A stretch of 52,196 nt of DNA from Chitinophagaceae bacterium UBA7600 (lineage in GTDB: Bacteria > Bacteroidota > Bacteroidia > Chitinophagales > Chitinophagaceae): the NCBI GenBank assembly GCA_002478885.1, contig DLKC01000032.1, positions 1 through 52,196 on the forward strand. Direction: 5' to 3'. Position numbers and translations under genes: made by a program. The notes under the pieces are model-generated. The model did no database searches. It saw only the letters and a list, made by a program, of their open reading frames with translations, and had not been told where the DNA came from. Positions 6,756 to 15,996 of this stretch are shown in pieces; positions within the stretch are counted from its first letter, which is position 1; every line of letters starts with the position of its first letter.

Positions 6756-9541
6756 TGCTCGTCTTTTACGGCTTGCTGTAAAAACTGTTCAAAATAATTT
6801 TTGTCCATGCCTGCCGGCTGCAGGTATTGGTAGTCTTCGAGGCAGCCGTTAAAGAAATCGTTCTTGTTTTCGAAGAGCTCATGGCTTTTTTTATAGCAGC
6901 TTTTCGCGTTGGGTTCATCATGGCCGATCAGCGCGATATGGCCCAGGTTCTGGTAGGCATTTGGCGCGTATTCAGAAGCCGTGCATTGTTCGAAAAGTGT
7001 TTTTGCCCGGTCAAAAGCACCGGTTACAAAACAGGCCCAGCCGGTATGCATCAATGCTTCCTTGTTTCCAGGGTCTATGGCGATGGATTGTTCGAGGTGT
7101 TTTAAGGAGGTTTCATAGTCGGGTGCTGGACCTTTTTGCAAGCTGTTGCCGAGGCACATGAGCACATAGGCATTACCGGGTTCTATGCCGAGCGCCTGTT
7201 TATAGCAATCGATCGCGTTAGCGTATTCAGGCTGCCTTTTGTTCTCCAGCACAAAGCCTTTGAATACCAGCGGCCTTATGTTTTGCGGATCGAGCTCTAT
7301 GTATTTTGAATAGATCTTCAGCTTTTTTTCCGGATCCGCGTCCGGGAGGTCTTCTTTCACCATCAGCTGGTCGAGCGCTTCTATCACAACCAGGTTACCC
7401 GGCGTTATTTCAAACGCTTTGTAATAGTAGCGGAACGCGTTGTTGTAATCCGGCGGGGTAATGTTGCAGTAACAGTCACCCAGCAGCAGCATGTTGAAAT
7501 GATTGCCCGGCTCGAGCTCGGCCGCCTGCTGATAGCAGTCAATCGCCTTTGCCAGGTCGGGCTTTTCCATTGATGCATAACAGCGGCCTATGTTGATCAA
7601 GGCGACTGTGTTGGCCTGCATTTTCAGCAATTGGCGGTATGCTTCGATCGCTCTTTCGTAGCCGGCGGTGTTGAAATAAGCATCGCCGAGCGCAGCGAAT
7701 AAAAAGGGTTCGTCAACAACGCCTTTTGCTTTTGCTTTTTCGTAAAAGTTTATGGCATTGTTGTAATCGCCGGAAAAATAATAACAGCCACCTGACATAT
7801 ACAGGGCTTTTTTATTGTTGGGTTCATCTTCCAGCAACGGTTTCAACGCTTCTGCCGCCGCGCTGTACTCTTTTTTCAGAAATAAGTCACTGGCATTGAG
7901 CAGGTGTTCCGTATGCTTACTCATTACCAGTTTATAAATAGTACCATTGCGCTGTTGTTTTTCATCTTCTACCAGGCTTACTATTTTCCTGTTGTTGCGG
8001 TAAATGCCATAGATGTAAAATTCCAGTAGGTATTTCGCCACTTCCAGTTGTTCGATAAAGTCTGACTTAAACTCATCGCTTTGCAGCACATTCAACAGTT
8101 TTTTCTCCGACTCAAACAGCGGGTCAAGGTTTTTTACGTCTTCTTCCGCAAGCTCCGGTATTAAGAAAGAAACTGCATATTTTGTGCTGTCGAGCCCCAG
8201 GTAAATCACACAGTCGAGTATTGATTTTGCCAGCTTTTTGTTGGCGACATTTTCTTTCAGCACGGGATTGTTTTCATAAAAGGGCAGGAACCAATGCTGT
8301 GTTTGTTTAAAGAAATCGAATTTTTGGAGGTCGATGCTTTTAAGGTTGGTGACGATGGTCGTCAGCTGTTCTTTATTGCCGATGTAACTGTAAATAATGC
8401 TGAGGCAGTTTTGTAACTGGTCGTCGTATTGCAACTTTTTCAACCGGCGTTGCATTTCGTCGCTGAGGTAGTCGGCCTTGTCGAGCAGGCCGAGTACGAG
8501 GCCTGATATGGCCCTTTGCGACAGGTGTTGTTCGCCATCGGTTACAAAATCGAGGAGCAGCCTGGCCCTTTGTTCATCGTACTTATTGATGAGACCGAGC
8601 GAAAGCGCGCTGATGATGAGGCTCCTGCGGTAAGGCTCGTATTTGTCGGTCTCTGTTCTTATTTTATGAATAAAATCCCTGGTAAGCGGCGTAAGCTCGC
8701 CCTCGCCGGAGATCTCATCGAACTTTACGTTGATGTATTCTTTTTTTGCTTTCTCGCTATCGAGTACCTGGTCGTCGAATTTATTGATCACGCTGCTAAA
8801 GAAATCATTGAGCCCTTTTGACATGGCCGCGATGTTATTGCCGATGTCTTCCGGGTTAAGCTGGGGTGCGAATGCGGCAACCTGCATGGATTGCTGTGCC
8901 AGTGTTAACTGTCCCTGCGTTGCAACCTGGGGTTTCCTGTTTATTTCCTTTAGTATGCTCTCCACAATAACGGTGTAGTCGTTTGCTTCAATGAGTTTAC
9001 TGTCGAATTGTTTCATCTGGTTCAGTTCCTCGAACAGCGCATCGATGTTCTCTGATATTTCGCGGTAAACGATCGCTTTTTTTTGCAGGCTCATGGTCTT
9101 TTGCGGGTCGATTCCTGCCAGCTTTTTGTTGATCTCTTCGTGTTTCTTTATCCAGTACAGCACATAGTCAAGGTGATTGTCTGTTTCAAATATTGGCGCG
9201 TCGGCCAGTAAAACGGGGAATATTTTATTCTTCAGGTTTTGTTTGTTTCTTGCGAGCAGTTCAACCGCTTCGTACATGCAGTATTCACTTTTCAGGTATT
9301 TGTCGCTGATGAGCAAAACAATATAATCCGCACTGGCTATATCGTCCATGAACTGCTGTATGCTTTCTTTGTAAGCTATGTCGCGTTTGTATTCTCTTGC
9401 ATGAAGCCCGTTTGCATCAAGCTGGGCACATATGTTTTTGACGATATAATCACGGCTGTTTTCATAAGCCTCACCTGCATTGTTGCCGGCGTATGATATA
9501 TACACATTTATGTTGTTGTTGAGGTCTGGCATGGGTTTCAA
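6752..9541 (-). CDS. Large TIR-TPR protein
   Basis: This 929-residue protein starts with a TIR domain (about 10-150): INVYISYAG, then YKESIQQFMDDIASADYIV, then SDKYLKSEYCMYEA. Glu91 sits at the catalytic position of NAD-cleaving TIR domains. A helical middle (about 160-560), rich in Lys/Glu/Leu, is not recognised. From about 565 to 900 there are roughly nine TPR units, many with the A-x-x-x-Y-x-x-A-L-x-x-x-P-x-N pattern (for example FRYYYKAFEITPGN and IDCYKQALGIEPGN). TPR arrays usually bind peptides or partner proteins, so this may be a sensor-effector fusion. Its G+C content matches the chromosome better than the TIR gene at 3645. Repeat arms facing away from it lie at both ends (6696 and 9652). 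The ATG at 9541 is used. Confidence 0.82.
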   Translation of the reverse strand: MKPMPDLNNNINVYISYAGNNAGEAYENSRDYIVKNICAQLDANGLHAREYKRDIAYKESIQQFMDDIASADYIVLLISDKYLKSEYCMYEAVELLARNKQNLKNKIFPVLLADAPIFETDNHLDYVLYWIKKHEEINKKLAGIDPQKTMSLQKKAIVYREISENIDALFEELNQMKQFDSKLIEANDYTVIVESILKEINRKPQVATQGQLTLAQQSMQVAAFAPQLNPEDIGNNIAAMSKGLNDFFSSVINKFDDQVLDSEKAKKEYINVKFDEISGEGELTPLTRDFIHKIRTETDKYEPYRRSLIISALSLGLINKYDEQRARLLLDFVTDGEQHLSQRAISGLVLGLLDKADYLSDEMQRRLKKLQYDDQLQNCLSIIYSYIGNKEQLTTIVTNLKSIDLQKFDFFKQTQHWFLPFYENNPVLKENVANKKLAKSILDCVIYLGLDSTKYAVSFLIPELAEEDVKNLDPLFESEKKLLNVLQSDEFKSDFIEQLEVAKYLLEFYIYGIYRNNRKIVSLVEDEKQQRNGTIYKLVMSKHTEHLLNASDLFLKKEYSAAAEALKPLLEDEPNNKKALYMSGGCYYFSGDYNNAINFYEKAKAKGVVDEPFLFAALGDAYFNTAGYERAIEAYRQLLKMQANTVALINIGRCYASMEKPDLAKAIDCYQQAAELEPGNHFNMLLLGDCYCNITPPDYNNAFRYYYKAFEITPGNLVVIEALDQLMVKEDLPDADPEKKLKIYSKYIELDPQNIRPLVFKGFVLENKRQPEYANAIDCYKQALGIEPGNAYVLMCLGNSLQKGPAPDYETSLKHLEQSIAIDPGNKEALMHTGWACFVTGAFDRAKTLFEQCTASEYAPNAYQNLGHIALIGHDEPNAKSCYKKSHELFENKNDFFNGCLEDYQYLQPAGMDKNYFEQFLQQAVKDEQ

Positions 9542-9937
9542 CGATTAGTGGATTAAATATAGCAATAATAAGCCAAGCGGTGTATGGGCAGCATACGAAT
9601 GCGGAAAGTGGTTTTTATGGGCCAGGGGCCAGCACATCTACCGGGCCTTACTTGCGTCGCACTCTTGTGCAGTTAGCCCTGCATTCAGCAAAGCGTAAAG
9701 GGCCCGAAAGCAATTTGCATTGTATAAAAAACTTCCGTTTTTTCCGCACCTCTTCTTTCGTAGAAGTGTGTAATGCCAGATAAGTACGTATTGGCGGGGA
9801 ACATGCGTAGCCATGAAATACGGCAACCGGGGAGACTATGAAACCCTTCCTGCACCGGCATTTACCGGGTATAAAATTCTGGATGCCTTTAAACAGAATT
9901 GCGGATATTCGTGTTTTTGTGATTGAATAAGTTTTAT
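9542..9937. other. Intergenic region with one repeat arm
   Basis: The 396-bp gap between divergent genes holds the repeat arm described separately and nothing recognised as a gene. Around 9768-9780 the sequence GTAGAAGTGTGTAATGCCA could be an eroded facing arm (compare AGTGTGCGACGCAAC followed by GATGCCA). If so, a decayed inverted pair once lay here. Confidence 0.4.
9612..9670 (+). repeat. Repeat arm (GTTGCGTCGCAC family)
   Basis: The arm begins TTTTTATGGGCCAGG and ends with TTGCGTCGCACTCTTGTGC (9652-9670). The TTTTATGGGCC start is shared with the arms at 24348 and 45891, so the conserved unit is about 60 bp, not only the core. Confidence 0.8.
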
Positions 9938-11536
9938 ATGGATAATAAGAAATTGCAGGTGTGGTTACCCCTGATGTTTGCATTGGTTATGACGGTTGGC
10001 ATGTGGGCAGGTTATAAGCTGAGGGAAGATACGGCGGGTTCATCGGGGTTCATCAGTAATTCAAAAAGCAATTCGATACAGGAGATCCTGAACCTGATAC
10101 AGAACAAATATGTTGATACGGTTTCTGTTGACAGCCTAAAGCAAACAGCCATCGAGGAAATGCTTTCCCATCTTGATCCGCACTCTGTTTATATACCCGC
10201 CAGCGAGCTGCAGGAAGTGAATGAAGACATGCAAGGCAATTTCCAGGGAATAGGTGTAGAATTCCAGATTTTTGACGATACGGTGAATATTGTGAGTGTG
10301 GTGGAGAACGGCCCCTCTTATAAGGCTGGCGTGCAAACCGGCGATAAAATTCTTTTTGTGCGCGACACTACAAAAGTGGCCGGCGTTAAAATAAAGGGAG
10401 ACCAGATAAAGCAACTGCTTCGCGGCCCGGGTGGTACAAAAGTGAATATTACCGTGTTGCGTAACAACAGTGAAAAGAAAGTGCTGACGATTGAACGTGG
10501 CCTTATTCCGTTGCCTTCTGTTGACGCAGCGTATATGATCGATTCTTCAGCCGGTTTTATACACATCAATAAATTCTCGGAAACGACCTACAAAGAGTTT
10601 ATGGCTGCCATGGAGCAGTTACAAGGCAAAGGCATGAAAGAGCTGATACTTGATCTTCGCGGCAATGGCGGCGGTGTGCTGCAGCAGGCAGCCGATATTG
10701 CAGATGAGTTTCTTGATGAAGACAAAATGATCGTGTATACGATGGGCAGCAAGGCTCCCAGGATGGAATACCGTTGCAGCAAGGATGGCGTTTTTGAGAA
10801 AGGCAAGTTAACCGTGCTTGTTGACGAAACGAGCGCAAGTGCAAGCGAGATATTGAGCGGCGCGCTGCAGGACTGGGACCGGGCAACGATCATTGGCCGC
10901 CGCACGTTTGGGAAAGGGTTGGTGCAGCAGCAGTTTCCTTTGAGTGATGGCGCAGCATTGAGGCTTACTATTGCAAGGTATTACACGCCTGTGGGAAGAA
11001 ATATTCAAAAGCCTTATGACAAAGGGCTGGAAAATTATGAAGATGAACTGATGAACCGTTTCAGTGATGGCGAAGTGCTGCATGGGGATACGTCTTTTAA
11101 AAAAGGCCCAGCCTTTAAAACACCCGGTGGCCATATTGTTTATGGCGGCGGCGGCATTACCCCGGATATTTTTATTCCTTACGATACTACCTCGCAGCCC
11201 GACGTGGTTCGTAAACTCTATTACAAAGGAACACTGGTGAATTTTGTGTACAGGTATTATACCGACAACAAACCTTATTTGCAATCTATAAAATCACCAG
11301 CCGAACTTTCCAGGCAATTTAAGCCGGGGGAGAAGGAGTTTCAGCAGTTGCAAAGCTTTGCTAAAAAGGATTCCATCAATATTGACAATATTCCTGCCAG
11401 CGCGAAGGCGTTTTTATTGGAGAACTTTCAATCGATGCTGGCCAGACAGATATGGCGCACTGAGGGGTATTATGAAGTAAGCAATACCAGCGATGCGATG
11501 ATCAAAAAAGCGCTGGTTGTGATGAACGGGCAATAA
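9938..11536 (+). CDS. S41 C-terminal processing peptidase
   Basis: This is a periplasmic tail-specific protease. The ATG at 9938 gives 532 residues; a TTG five codons earlier is possible. An N-terminal membrane segment (about 5-27, VWLPLMFALVMTVGMWAGYKL) is followed by the S41 N-terminal helices (LDPHSVYIPASE), a PDZ domain (about 95-180, GIGVEFQIFDDTVNI to VLTIERG) and the protease core. The S41 triad is visible: Ser301 in SASASE, Lys326 in FGKGLVQ and Gln330, with the 25- and 4-residue spacing known from CtpB. Such enzymes trim or degrade periplasmic and envelope proteins. It is transcribed alone, divergent from the TIR-TPR gene. No specific substrate can be inferred. Confidence 0.93.
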   Translation: MDNKKLQVWLPLMFALVMTVGMWAGYKLREDTAGSSGFISNSKSNSIQEILNLIQNKYVDTVSVDSLKQTAIEEMLSHLDPHSVYIPASELQEVNEDMQGNFQGIGVEFQIFDDTVNIVSVVENGPSYKAGVQTGDKILFVRDTTKVAGVKIKGDQIKQLLRGPGGTKVNITVLRNNSEKKVLTIERGLIPLPSVDAAYMIDSSAGFIHINKFSETTYKEFMAAMEQLQGKGMKELILDLRGNGGGVLQQAADIADEFLDEDKMIVYTMGSKAPRMEYRCSKDGVFEKGKLTVLVDETSASASEILSGALQDWDRATIIGRRTFGKGLVQQQFPLSDGAALRLTIARYYTPVGRNIQKPYDKGLENYEDELMNRFSDGEVLHGDTSFKKGPAFKTPGGHIVYGGGGITPDIFIPYDTTSQPDVVRKLYYKGTLVNFVYRYYTDNKPYLQSIKSPAELSRQFKPGEKEFQQLQSFAKKDSINIDNIPASAKAFLLENFQSMLARQIWRTEGYYEVSNTSDAMIKKALVVMNGQ

Positions 11537-11587
11537 CTGAACGGATCAAAGTCAGCAAGTGCTTTCTACATCTAAAGTCTTCTCCAT

Positions 11588-11615
11588 AAAAAAGCCCCGG
11601 ATTTTACCCCGGGGC
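11588..11615 (-). terminator. Intrinsic terminator of the peroxiredoxin gene
   Basis: The stem GCCCCGG (11594-11600) and CCGGGGC (11609-11615) is perfect, with a T-run on the minus strand (complement of AAAAAA, 11588-11593). It lies about 35 bp beyond the peroxiredoxin stop codon. Confidence 0.85.
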
Positions 11616-11649
11616 AGGTCTCAAATAGTCATGCGAAAAAAGAAATCGT

Positions 11650-12288
11650 TTAGTCTATGTTTGGCTGAGGCGTATAGCGCAGGTATGGCTTAACCACTTT
11701 AACACCTTTTGGAAATTTTTTAATTGCATCATCTGTGCTTACTGCGGGCACTACAATTACATCTTCACCGGCTTTCCAGTCTGCAGGCGTTGCCACGCTG
11801 TAATTGGCGGTCAGTTGTAAAGAATCAACTACGCGTAACACTTCCACGAAGTTCCTGCCTGTAGAGGCGGGGTAAGTGATGATAAGCTTAATTAATTTAT
11901 CCGGGCCAATCACGAACAGGGAACGCACGGTAGCCGTAAGTGAAGCGTTGGGGTGAATCATATCGTATAAAGTAGCTACATTCCTGTCTTCATCAGCTAT
12001 TATAGGAAAGTTAACCGTGCAATTCTGCGTTTCATTAATATCGTTAACCCAGCCCAGGTGTTTATCGAGCGGGTCAATACTTACGGCAAGCACCTTCACG
12101 TTGCGTTTTGCAAATTCATCATTCAGCAAAGCGGTCTTTCCCAATTCTGTGGTGCATACAGGAGTATAGTCAGCAGGATGCGAAAACAAAATGCCCCAGC
12201 CATTCCCGAGATATTCATGAAAGTCGATCTCACCTGCTGTTGTTTTTGCTTTGAAATTTGGCGCTGTATCGCCTAGTCTTAAACTCAT
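11650..12288 (-). CDS. 1-Cys peroxiredoxin (Prx6 type)
   Basis: This 212-residue cytoplasmic thiol peroxidase reduces hydrogen peroxide and organic peroxides. The thioredoxin-fold core has the motif PADYTPVCTTE with peroxidatic Cys45. The long C-terminal domain (about 165-212, including VIVVPAVSTDDAIKKFPKGVK and PYLRYTPQP) is characteristic of the Prx6/1-Cys subgroup, not the AhpC type. No resolving cysteine motif is evident in the C-terminal arm. It is a single gene with its own terminator. The start MSLRLGDTAPNF matches the family. Confidence 0.93.
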   Translation of the reverse strand: MSLRLGDTAPNFKAKTTAGEIDFHEYLGNGWGILFSHPADYTPVCTTELGKTALLNDEFAKRNVKVLAVSIDPLDKHLGWVNDINETQNCTVNFPIIADEDRNVATLYDMIHPNASLTATVRSLFVIGPDKLIKLIITYPASTGRNFVEVLRVVDSLQLTANYSVATPADWKAGEDVIVVPAVSTDDAIKKFPKGVKVVKPYLRYTPQPNID

Positions 12289-12375
12289 AATATTGATTTT
12301 TGGAGTGCGAATATATTAATTCCCTACTAAACCCGTGGACTAATGGGTTATTTTTTCTGTGCGTATTGTTAAAGC

Positions 12376-13542
12376 TTATTTTTCTTTGTTTTTGCGCAAT
12401 GTCCTTGCTTTCTGTAGCAGATCTTTTCCGAATTTGTTTTTCACGTCGTCGATAGCTTTGTAAAGGTTGTTCTTTTTTATGCCGTCGTCAAATAAACTTC
12501 CCTGGACTGCATGGTTGGTGAGTTCGCTCAATCTTACACCGAGCAGCCTGACAGCTTTTCCTTTACGGTATAATTTGTGAAAAAGGTCAATGGCAACGGG
12601 AATGAGTTCGTCGTCGCGGAAAGTATAGTTAATGGTGGTTTGCCGGGATGTGGTTTCAAAATCGGGATAGCGGATTTTTACAGCAATGCAACCGGCAAGT
12701 TTTTCATCCTGCCGCAGTTCAAACGCGATCTTTTCTGTCATTCGCACCAGTTCACTTAATAAAAAGCCAACATCGGTCTTACTTTCATCGAAAGTGTTTT
12801 CTGTAGAGATCGATTTAGCTTCATGCCATGGGTGTACTTCGCCAAAATGTATTCCCTGTGCTTTGTTCCACAGGTCGTGGCCCCATTTGCCAAGGCGTTC
12901 TTCCATTTCTTCCTGCGACTTCTTCAGAATATCGCCGATAAATTTAATATCCATTTCTTTCAAGGCTGTAAACGTGTGAGCGCCCACGCCAGGGATCTTG
13001 TTTACGGGCAAGGGAGCAAGAAAGGCCTGTTCCATACCGGGCTGTACAAAAATATACCCGTTGGGTTTGGCCTCATCGGTGGCGATCTTTGCAACGAGTT
13101 TATTGGTGGCGAGTCCGAAAGAGATCGGCAGGCTTGTTTTATCAATTATTTCCTTTCTTAAACCGATCGTCCATTGATAGGGATCGAAGTAAGTGTCCAT
13201 ACCGGTGAGGTCGATATAAAATTCATCCACACTCGCTTTCTCAAACAACGGTGCTTTTGCGGCAATAATTTCAGTGACCCATCTTGAAAAGCGGCTGTAT
13301 TCTCCTCTTGTGCCGCGAACAAGCACGGCATCGGGACATAATTGCATTGCTTTTTTCATTGGCATGGCGGAGTGTATGCCAAACTTTCTTGCTTCGTAGC
13401 TACACGCAGCCACCACACCCCGTTCACGGCTTCCGCCAACGACGACGGGCTTACCTTTCAGCGCAGGATTGTTAAGCACCTCCACACTCACAAAAAAGGA
13501 ATCAAGATCGAGATGGGCTATATATCGTTGCGGCTGAAGCAT
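12376..13542 (-). CDS. dinB: DNA polymerase IV
   Basis: This 388-residue Y-family translesion polymerase carries HLDLDSFFVSVE, in which Asp12 is the first catalytic metal ligand, and ASVDEFYIDLTG with the second catalytic Asp-Glu pair. The thumb helix-hairpin-helix (NKIPGVGAHTFTALKEM) and a little-finger domain follow. The ending LLQKARTLRKNKEK lacks an obvious beta-clamp motif, although QGSLFDDG (about 355) is a good internal clamp-binding candidate of the QxSLF type. It allows replication past damaged bases and is usually damage-induced, but no LexA-like site was recognised upstream. It is monocistronic and follows the peroxiredoxin gene in the same orientation. Confidence 0.95.
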   Translation of the reverse strand: MLQPQRYIAHLDLDSFFVSVEVLNNPALKGKPVVVGGSRERGVVAACSYEARKFGIHSAMPMKKAMQLCPDAVLVRGTRGEYSRFSRWVTEIIAAKAPLFEKASVDEFYIDLTGMDTYFDPYQWTIGLRKEIIDKTSLPISFGLATNKLVAKIATDEAKPNGYIFVQPGMEQAFLAPLPVNKIPGVGAHTFTALKEMDIKFIGDILKKSQEEMEERLGKWGHDLWNKAQGIHFGEVHPWHEAKSISTENTFDESKTDVGFLLSELVRMTEKIAFELRQDEKLAGCIAVKIRYPDFETTSRQTTINYTFRDDELIPVAIDLFHKLYRKGKAVRLLGVRLSELTNHAVQGSLFDDGIKKNNLYKAIDDVKNKFGKDLLQKARTLRKNKEK

Positions 13543-13869
13543 GTTGGTGCTAAAGGTAGAGAAGAAATTTATTATGACAGCAGCAGCATACGGGTGGCAT
13601 CGCTCCTTGCGCCTGTCCCGGGAGGAACGATGCGGGATCGCACTCTCCAGGGGGAGGTCTTTACCCGGCAGCGTTATTCGGTATAGAAGCCTGTAATTAT
13701 CTTAACAGGAGGGCAGAAGGGAATTAAACAATTAACCTGTACATCAACGAAGCAGGCCCTTAAACACGGTTGTGTTGGTAATCATTAACAGCTTATACAA
13801 TCATTTGGCACGCAAATTGAAATTTGCTGTTTGTTTGATATATTATTTGCTTACCTAAAAAGTTAACTT
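13543..13869. other. Intergenic region between dinB and a lipoprotein gene
   Basis: This 327-bp gap contains the long-variant repeat arm (13594-13647) and a 16-bp palindrome GCAAATT-GA-AATTTGC at 13812-13827, 43 bp before the lipoprotein start, which could be an operator. No gene is recognised in it. Confidence 0.45.
13594..13647 (+). repeat. Repeat arm, long variant with hairpin insert
   Basis: The arm reads GGTGGCATCGCTCCTTGCG, then an extra ~26-bp segment containing TGTCCCGGGAGGAACGAT and CGGGA, then TCGCACTC. The insert splits the usual TTGCG-TCGCACTC core and forms a TCCCGG/CCGGGA-like stem. The same long form occurs at 16604 and 20107. It lies upstream of dinB. Confidence 0.75.
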
Positions 13870-14154
13870 ATGAAACGAGCATCGCTCCTGTTGGCTGTAC
13901 CATTAATTATTTTCAGCGTAACAAGTTGTAAAACCACTGTTGCAGTAAGGCCAGACACGCCCGTTGTGGTACAACCCGCAAGGCCCGGGCCTAATTACGT
14001 TTGGGTTGATGGGGACTGGTACCGGAGTGGTAACAGTTACGCATATAAGCAGGGATACTGGGTTGTGCCAAAACAACATCACCAGGTTTGGGTCAGCGGC
14101 CGTTGGGAGAAAAGAGGCGGTGGGTGGTACTGGCAAAAAGGACACTGGCGTTAG
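13870..14154 (+). CDS. Small YXWQ/GHW-repeat lipoprotein
   Basis: This 94-residue protein has a lipoprotein signal ending VTSC (Cys20). The mature part is rich in Trp, Tyr and Gly and repeats a short unit: YVWVDGDWYRSG, YKQGYWVVPKQ, HHQVWVSGRWEKRG and WYWQKGHWR. Such W-x-x-G-x-W repeats occur in small envelope lipoproteins with YXWQ-type repeats, whose role is not well known. The lack of Asp at +2 (Lys21) does not settle whether it faces the periplasm or the surface. It is followed by a strong terminator, so it is transcribed alone. Confidence 0.78.
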   Translation: MKRASLLLAVPLIIFSVTSCKTTVAVRPDTPVVVQPARPGPNYVWVDGDWYRSGNSYAYKQGYWVVPKQHHQVWVSGRWEKRGGGWYWQKGHWR

Positions 14155-14221
14155 TTTCTTAAGTATATAAGTACTGTTATAATAAATAAGTCTTTGTTGT
14201 TGGTTTTAGGTTTAAAATGCG

Positions 14222-14255
14222 AAGCCGCGTTGTTGTATAACACGCGGCTTTTTTT
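14222..14255 (+). terminator. Intrinsic terminator after the lipoprotein gene
   Basis: The 9-bp perfect stem AAGCCGCGT (14222-14230) and ACGCGGCTT (14242-14250) is followed by a T-run (seven T, 14249-14255). Confidence 0.85.
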
Positions 14256-14321
14256 AACGGCCATTGTGCCGAAGAAACCGGTAGTTCCCCGTCTGCAAAA
14301 GCCAGGCTCTCTACTTATAGT

Positions 14322-15794
14322 CTATTTGTTTCCTATATATGTTAGCAGCATACAAAAAGCATATTGACCCTTTTCAAGATCGGACACGCGCATGAACTCG
14401 TTGTGCGAATGAAAGTTTTCATCTTCCTGCAAAAAGCCAAAGGAGTATGCCGGTATGCCGAGCTGCTTGTTGATAATGGCCATGGCAGCATTGCTTCCCC
14501 CGGAGCCCATGAGCATTGGCTCCCTGCCGTATAACTGCGTTAAGACAGCATATGCGTATTTAAAAGCATTGGTATTCGTTGAGTATTTTACTGCGTCGTT
14601 TGAAAAACCGCCGAGATCTTTATAAGTGATTGTGGCCCCTTTTGGCGTATTGGCTGCAATGTGTTTTTTGATAAGCGCAATAATTTCGTCAGATTGCTGG
14701 TTTTGTACCAGCCTGCACATGATGCGGCAATGAGCGGAGGCGGGCACGATATTCAGAAAACCTTCTTCTGCCGTATAGCCGCTCCACATGCCGGTGACGT
14801 CGAGCGTGGGCCGCCACCAAACCCGTTCCAGTGAAGTGTAGCCTTTTTCACCGGTGAACAGCATGGCGCCGTTTTCCTGTAATTCTTTTTGTTCGTCGTA
14901 AGGCGCTTTGGCCGCCATAGCCTTCTCTTCGGCCGTCATAGGTTTTACTTTATCATAGAATCCTTTTACTGCCACTTTGCCATCGGGCGTGTGTAACGAT
15001 TCTACTATCTGCGACATCGCCTGCGCAGCGTTTAGCAATTTGCCTCCGTAGATGCCCGAGTGGAGGTCGCGGTTGGCGGTAGTTAAGGTGAATTCCATAG
15101 TGGCAGCCCCTCTTACACTCATGCCCATCTCGGGTTGAGTATCACTTTTTTGAAGGGCATCTGCGCTGTACGCGTAATCCGTTTTCAGGAGGTCTTTATT
15201 TGCTGCCATAAACTTTTCAAGGTGTGGGCTGCCAATCTCTTCTTCTCCTTCAAAAATTACCTTGACGTTGACTGGTAGTTTTCCCTCTTTTTGCAGCATT
15301 GCTTCTATCGCCCATATAGCGGCGATAACACTTCCTTTATCATCGGATGCACCACGTCCATATATCCTGCCATTATCCTGCCTGGGCTGAAACGGCGGAC
15401 TTGTCCACATAGCTTCCTGCACTGGTTGCACATCATAGTGGCCATAGATGAGGACAGTAGGTTTGCCATCAGCGTTATTCCAGTCTGCATAAACAACGGG
15501 GTGGCCTTCTGTTGACATCACCCGGGCATTTGCCATTCCTATAGATTGCAATTTATTTTTCAACCATTCAGCGCAACGCTGCATGTCGGCCTTATGAGCT
15601 GGCAGGGAAGAAATATCGGGAATGGCAACAAAGTCCATGAACTCCTGCAAATGTTTTTGTTCGTTGTCACTTATATATTTTTTGTATGCGCTGATATCCG
15701 TTGTATCGCTGGCGGGCATGTAAGCCGCAAATGTTTTTTGGGTGAAGGCTGCATAACAAATTAAAATGACCAGAAGGGTTAACCGCAATTTCAT
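14322..15794 (-). CDS. Secreted M20 family metallopeptidase
   Basis: The ATG at 15794 gives 490 residues with a clear signal peptide (LRLTLLVILICYAAFTQKTFAA). A longer frame from 15899 would bury this signal and is not chosen. The M20 zinc-binding motifs are visible: YGHYDVQP, GRGASDDKG and EGEEEIGS, with a later metal-binding region near GSGGSNAAM. The dimerisation domain lies between (about 230-360, with DLHSGIYGG). The protein resembles M20 dipeptidases that hydrolyse short peptides, here probably in the periplasm. It is a single gene on the minus strand. Confidence 0.9.
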   Translation of the reverse strand: MKLRLTLLVILICYAAFTQKTFAAYMPASDTTDISAYKKYISDNEQKHLQEFMDFVAIPDISSLPAHKADMQRCAEWLKNKLQSIGMANARVMSTEGHPVVYADWNNADGKPTVLIYGHYDVQPVQEAMWTSPPFQPRQDNGRIYGRGASDDKGSVIAAIWAIEAMLQKEGKLPVNVKVIFEGEEEIGSPHLEKFMAANKDLLKTDYAYSADALQKSDTQPEMGMSVRGAATMEFTLTTANRDLHSGIYGGKLLNAAQAMSQIVESLHTPDGKVAVKGFYDKVKPMTAEEKAMAAKAPYDEQKELQENGAMLFTGEKGYTSLERVWWRPTLDVTGMWSGYTAEEGFLNIVPASAHCRIMCRLVQNQQSDEIIALIKKHIAANTPKGATITYKDLGGFSNDAVKYSTNTNAFKYAYAVLTQLYGREPMLMGSGGSNAAMAIINKQLGIPAYSFGFLQEDENFHSHNEFMRVSDLEKGQYAFCMLLTYIGNK

Positions 15795-15996
15795 AAGTGG
15801 AGTTTGTTTAGGCTGACAAGTTATTAAAATGTTGGCCATAATGCGGCCCGATGCCGAATTATTTGTATCAACCAATAAAGAGCGCAACGGAGTTGGCAAA
15901 AGCCAGGTGGATATCGAAGACTTTTTTTGATGGCGAGGTACAAAGCTTCAACAAATACAGGAAGAAGATTTCAGTTTATGTTTGTACATTTCCTTT

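Noticed and set aside
10808..11284. 158-residue open frame antisense to the S41 peptidase gene
   Set aside because: It lies inside a well-supported gene and its product looks non-protein-like.
15795..15899. Upstream start for the M20 peptidase
   Set aside because: It would place 35 residues before a clear signal peptide, disabling export.
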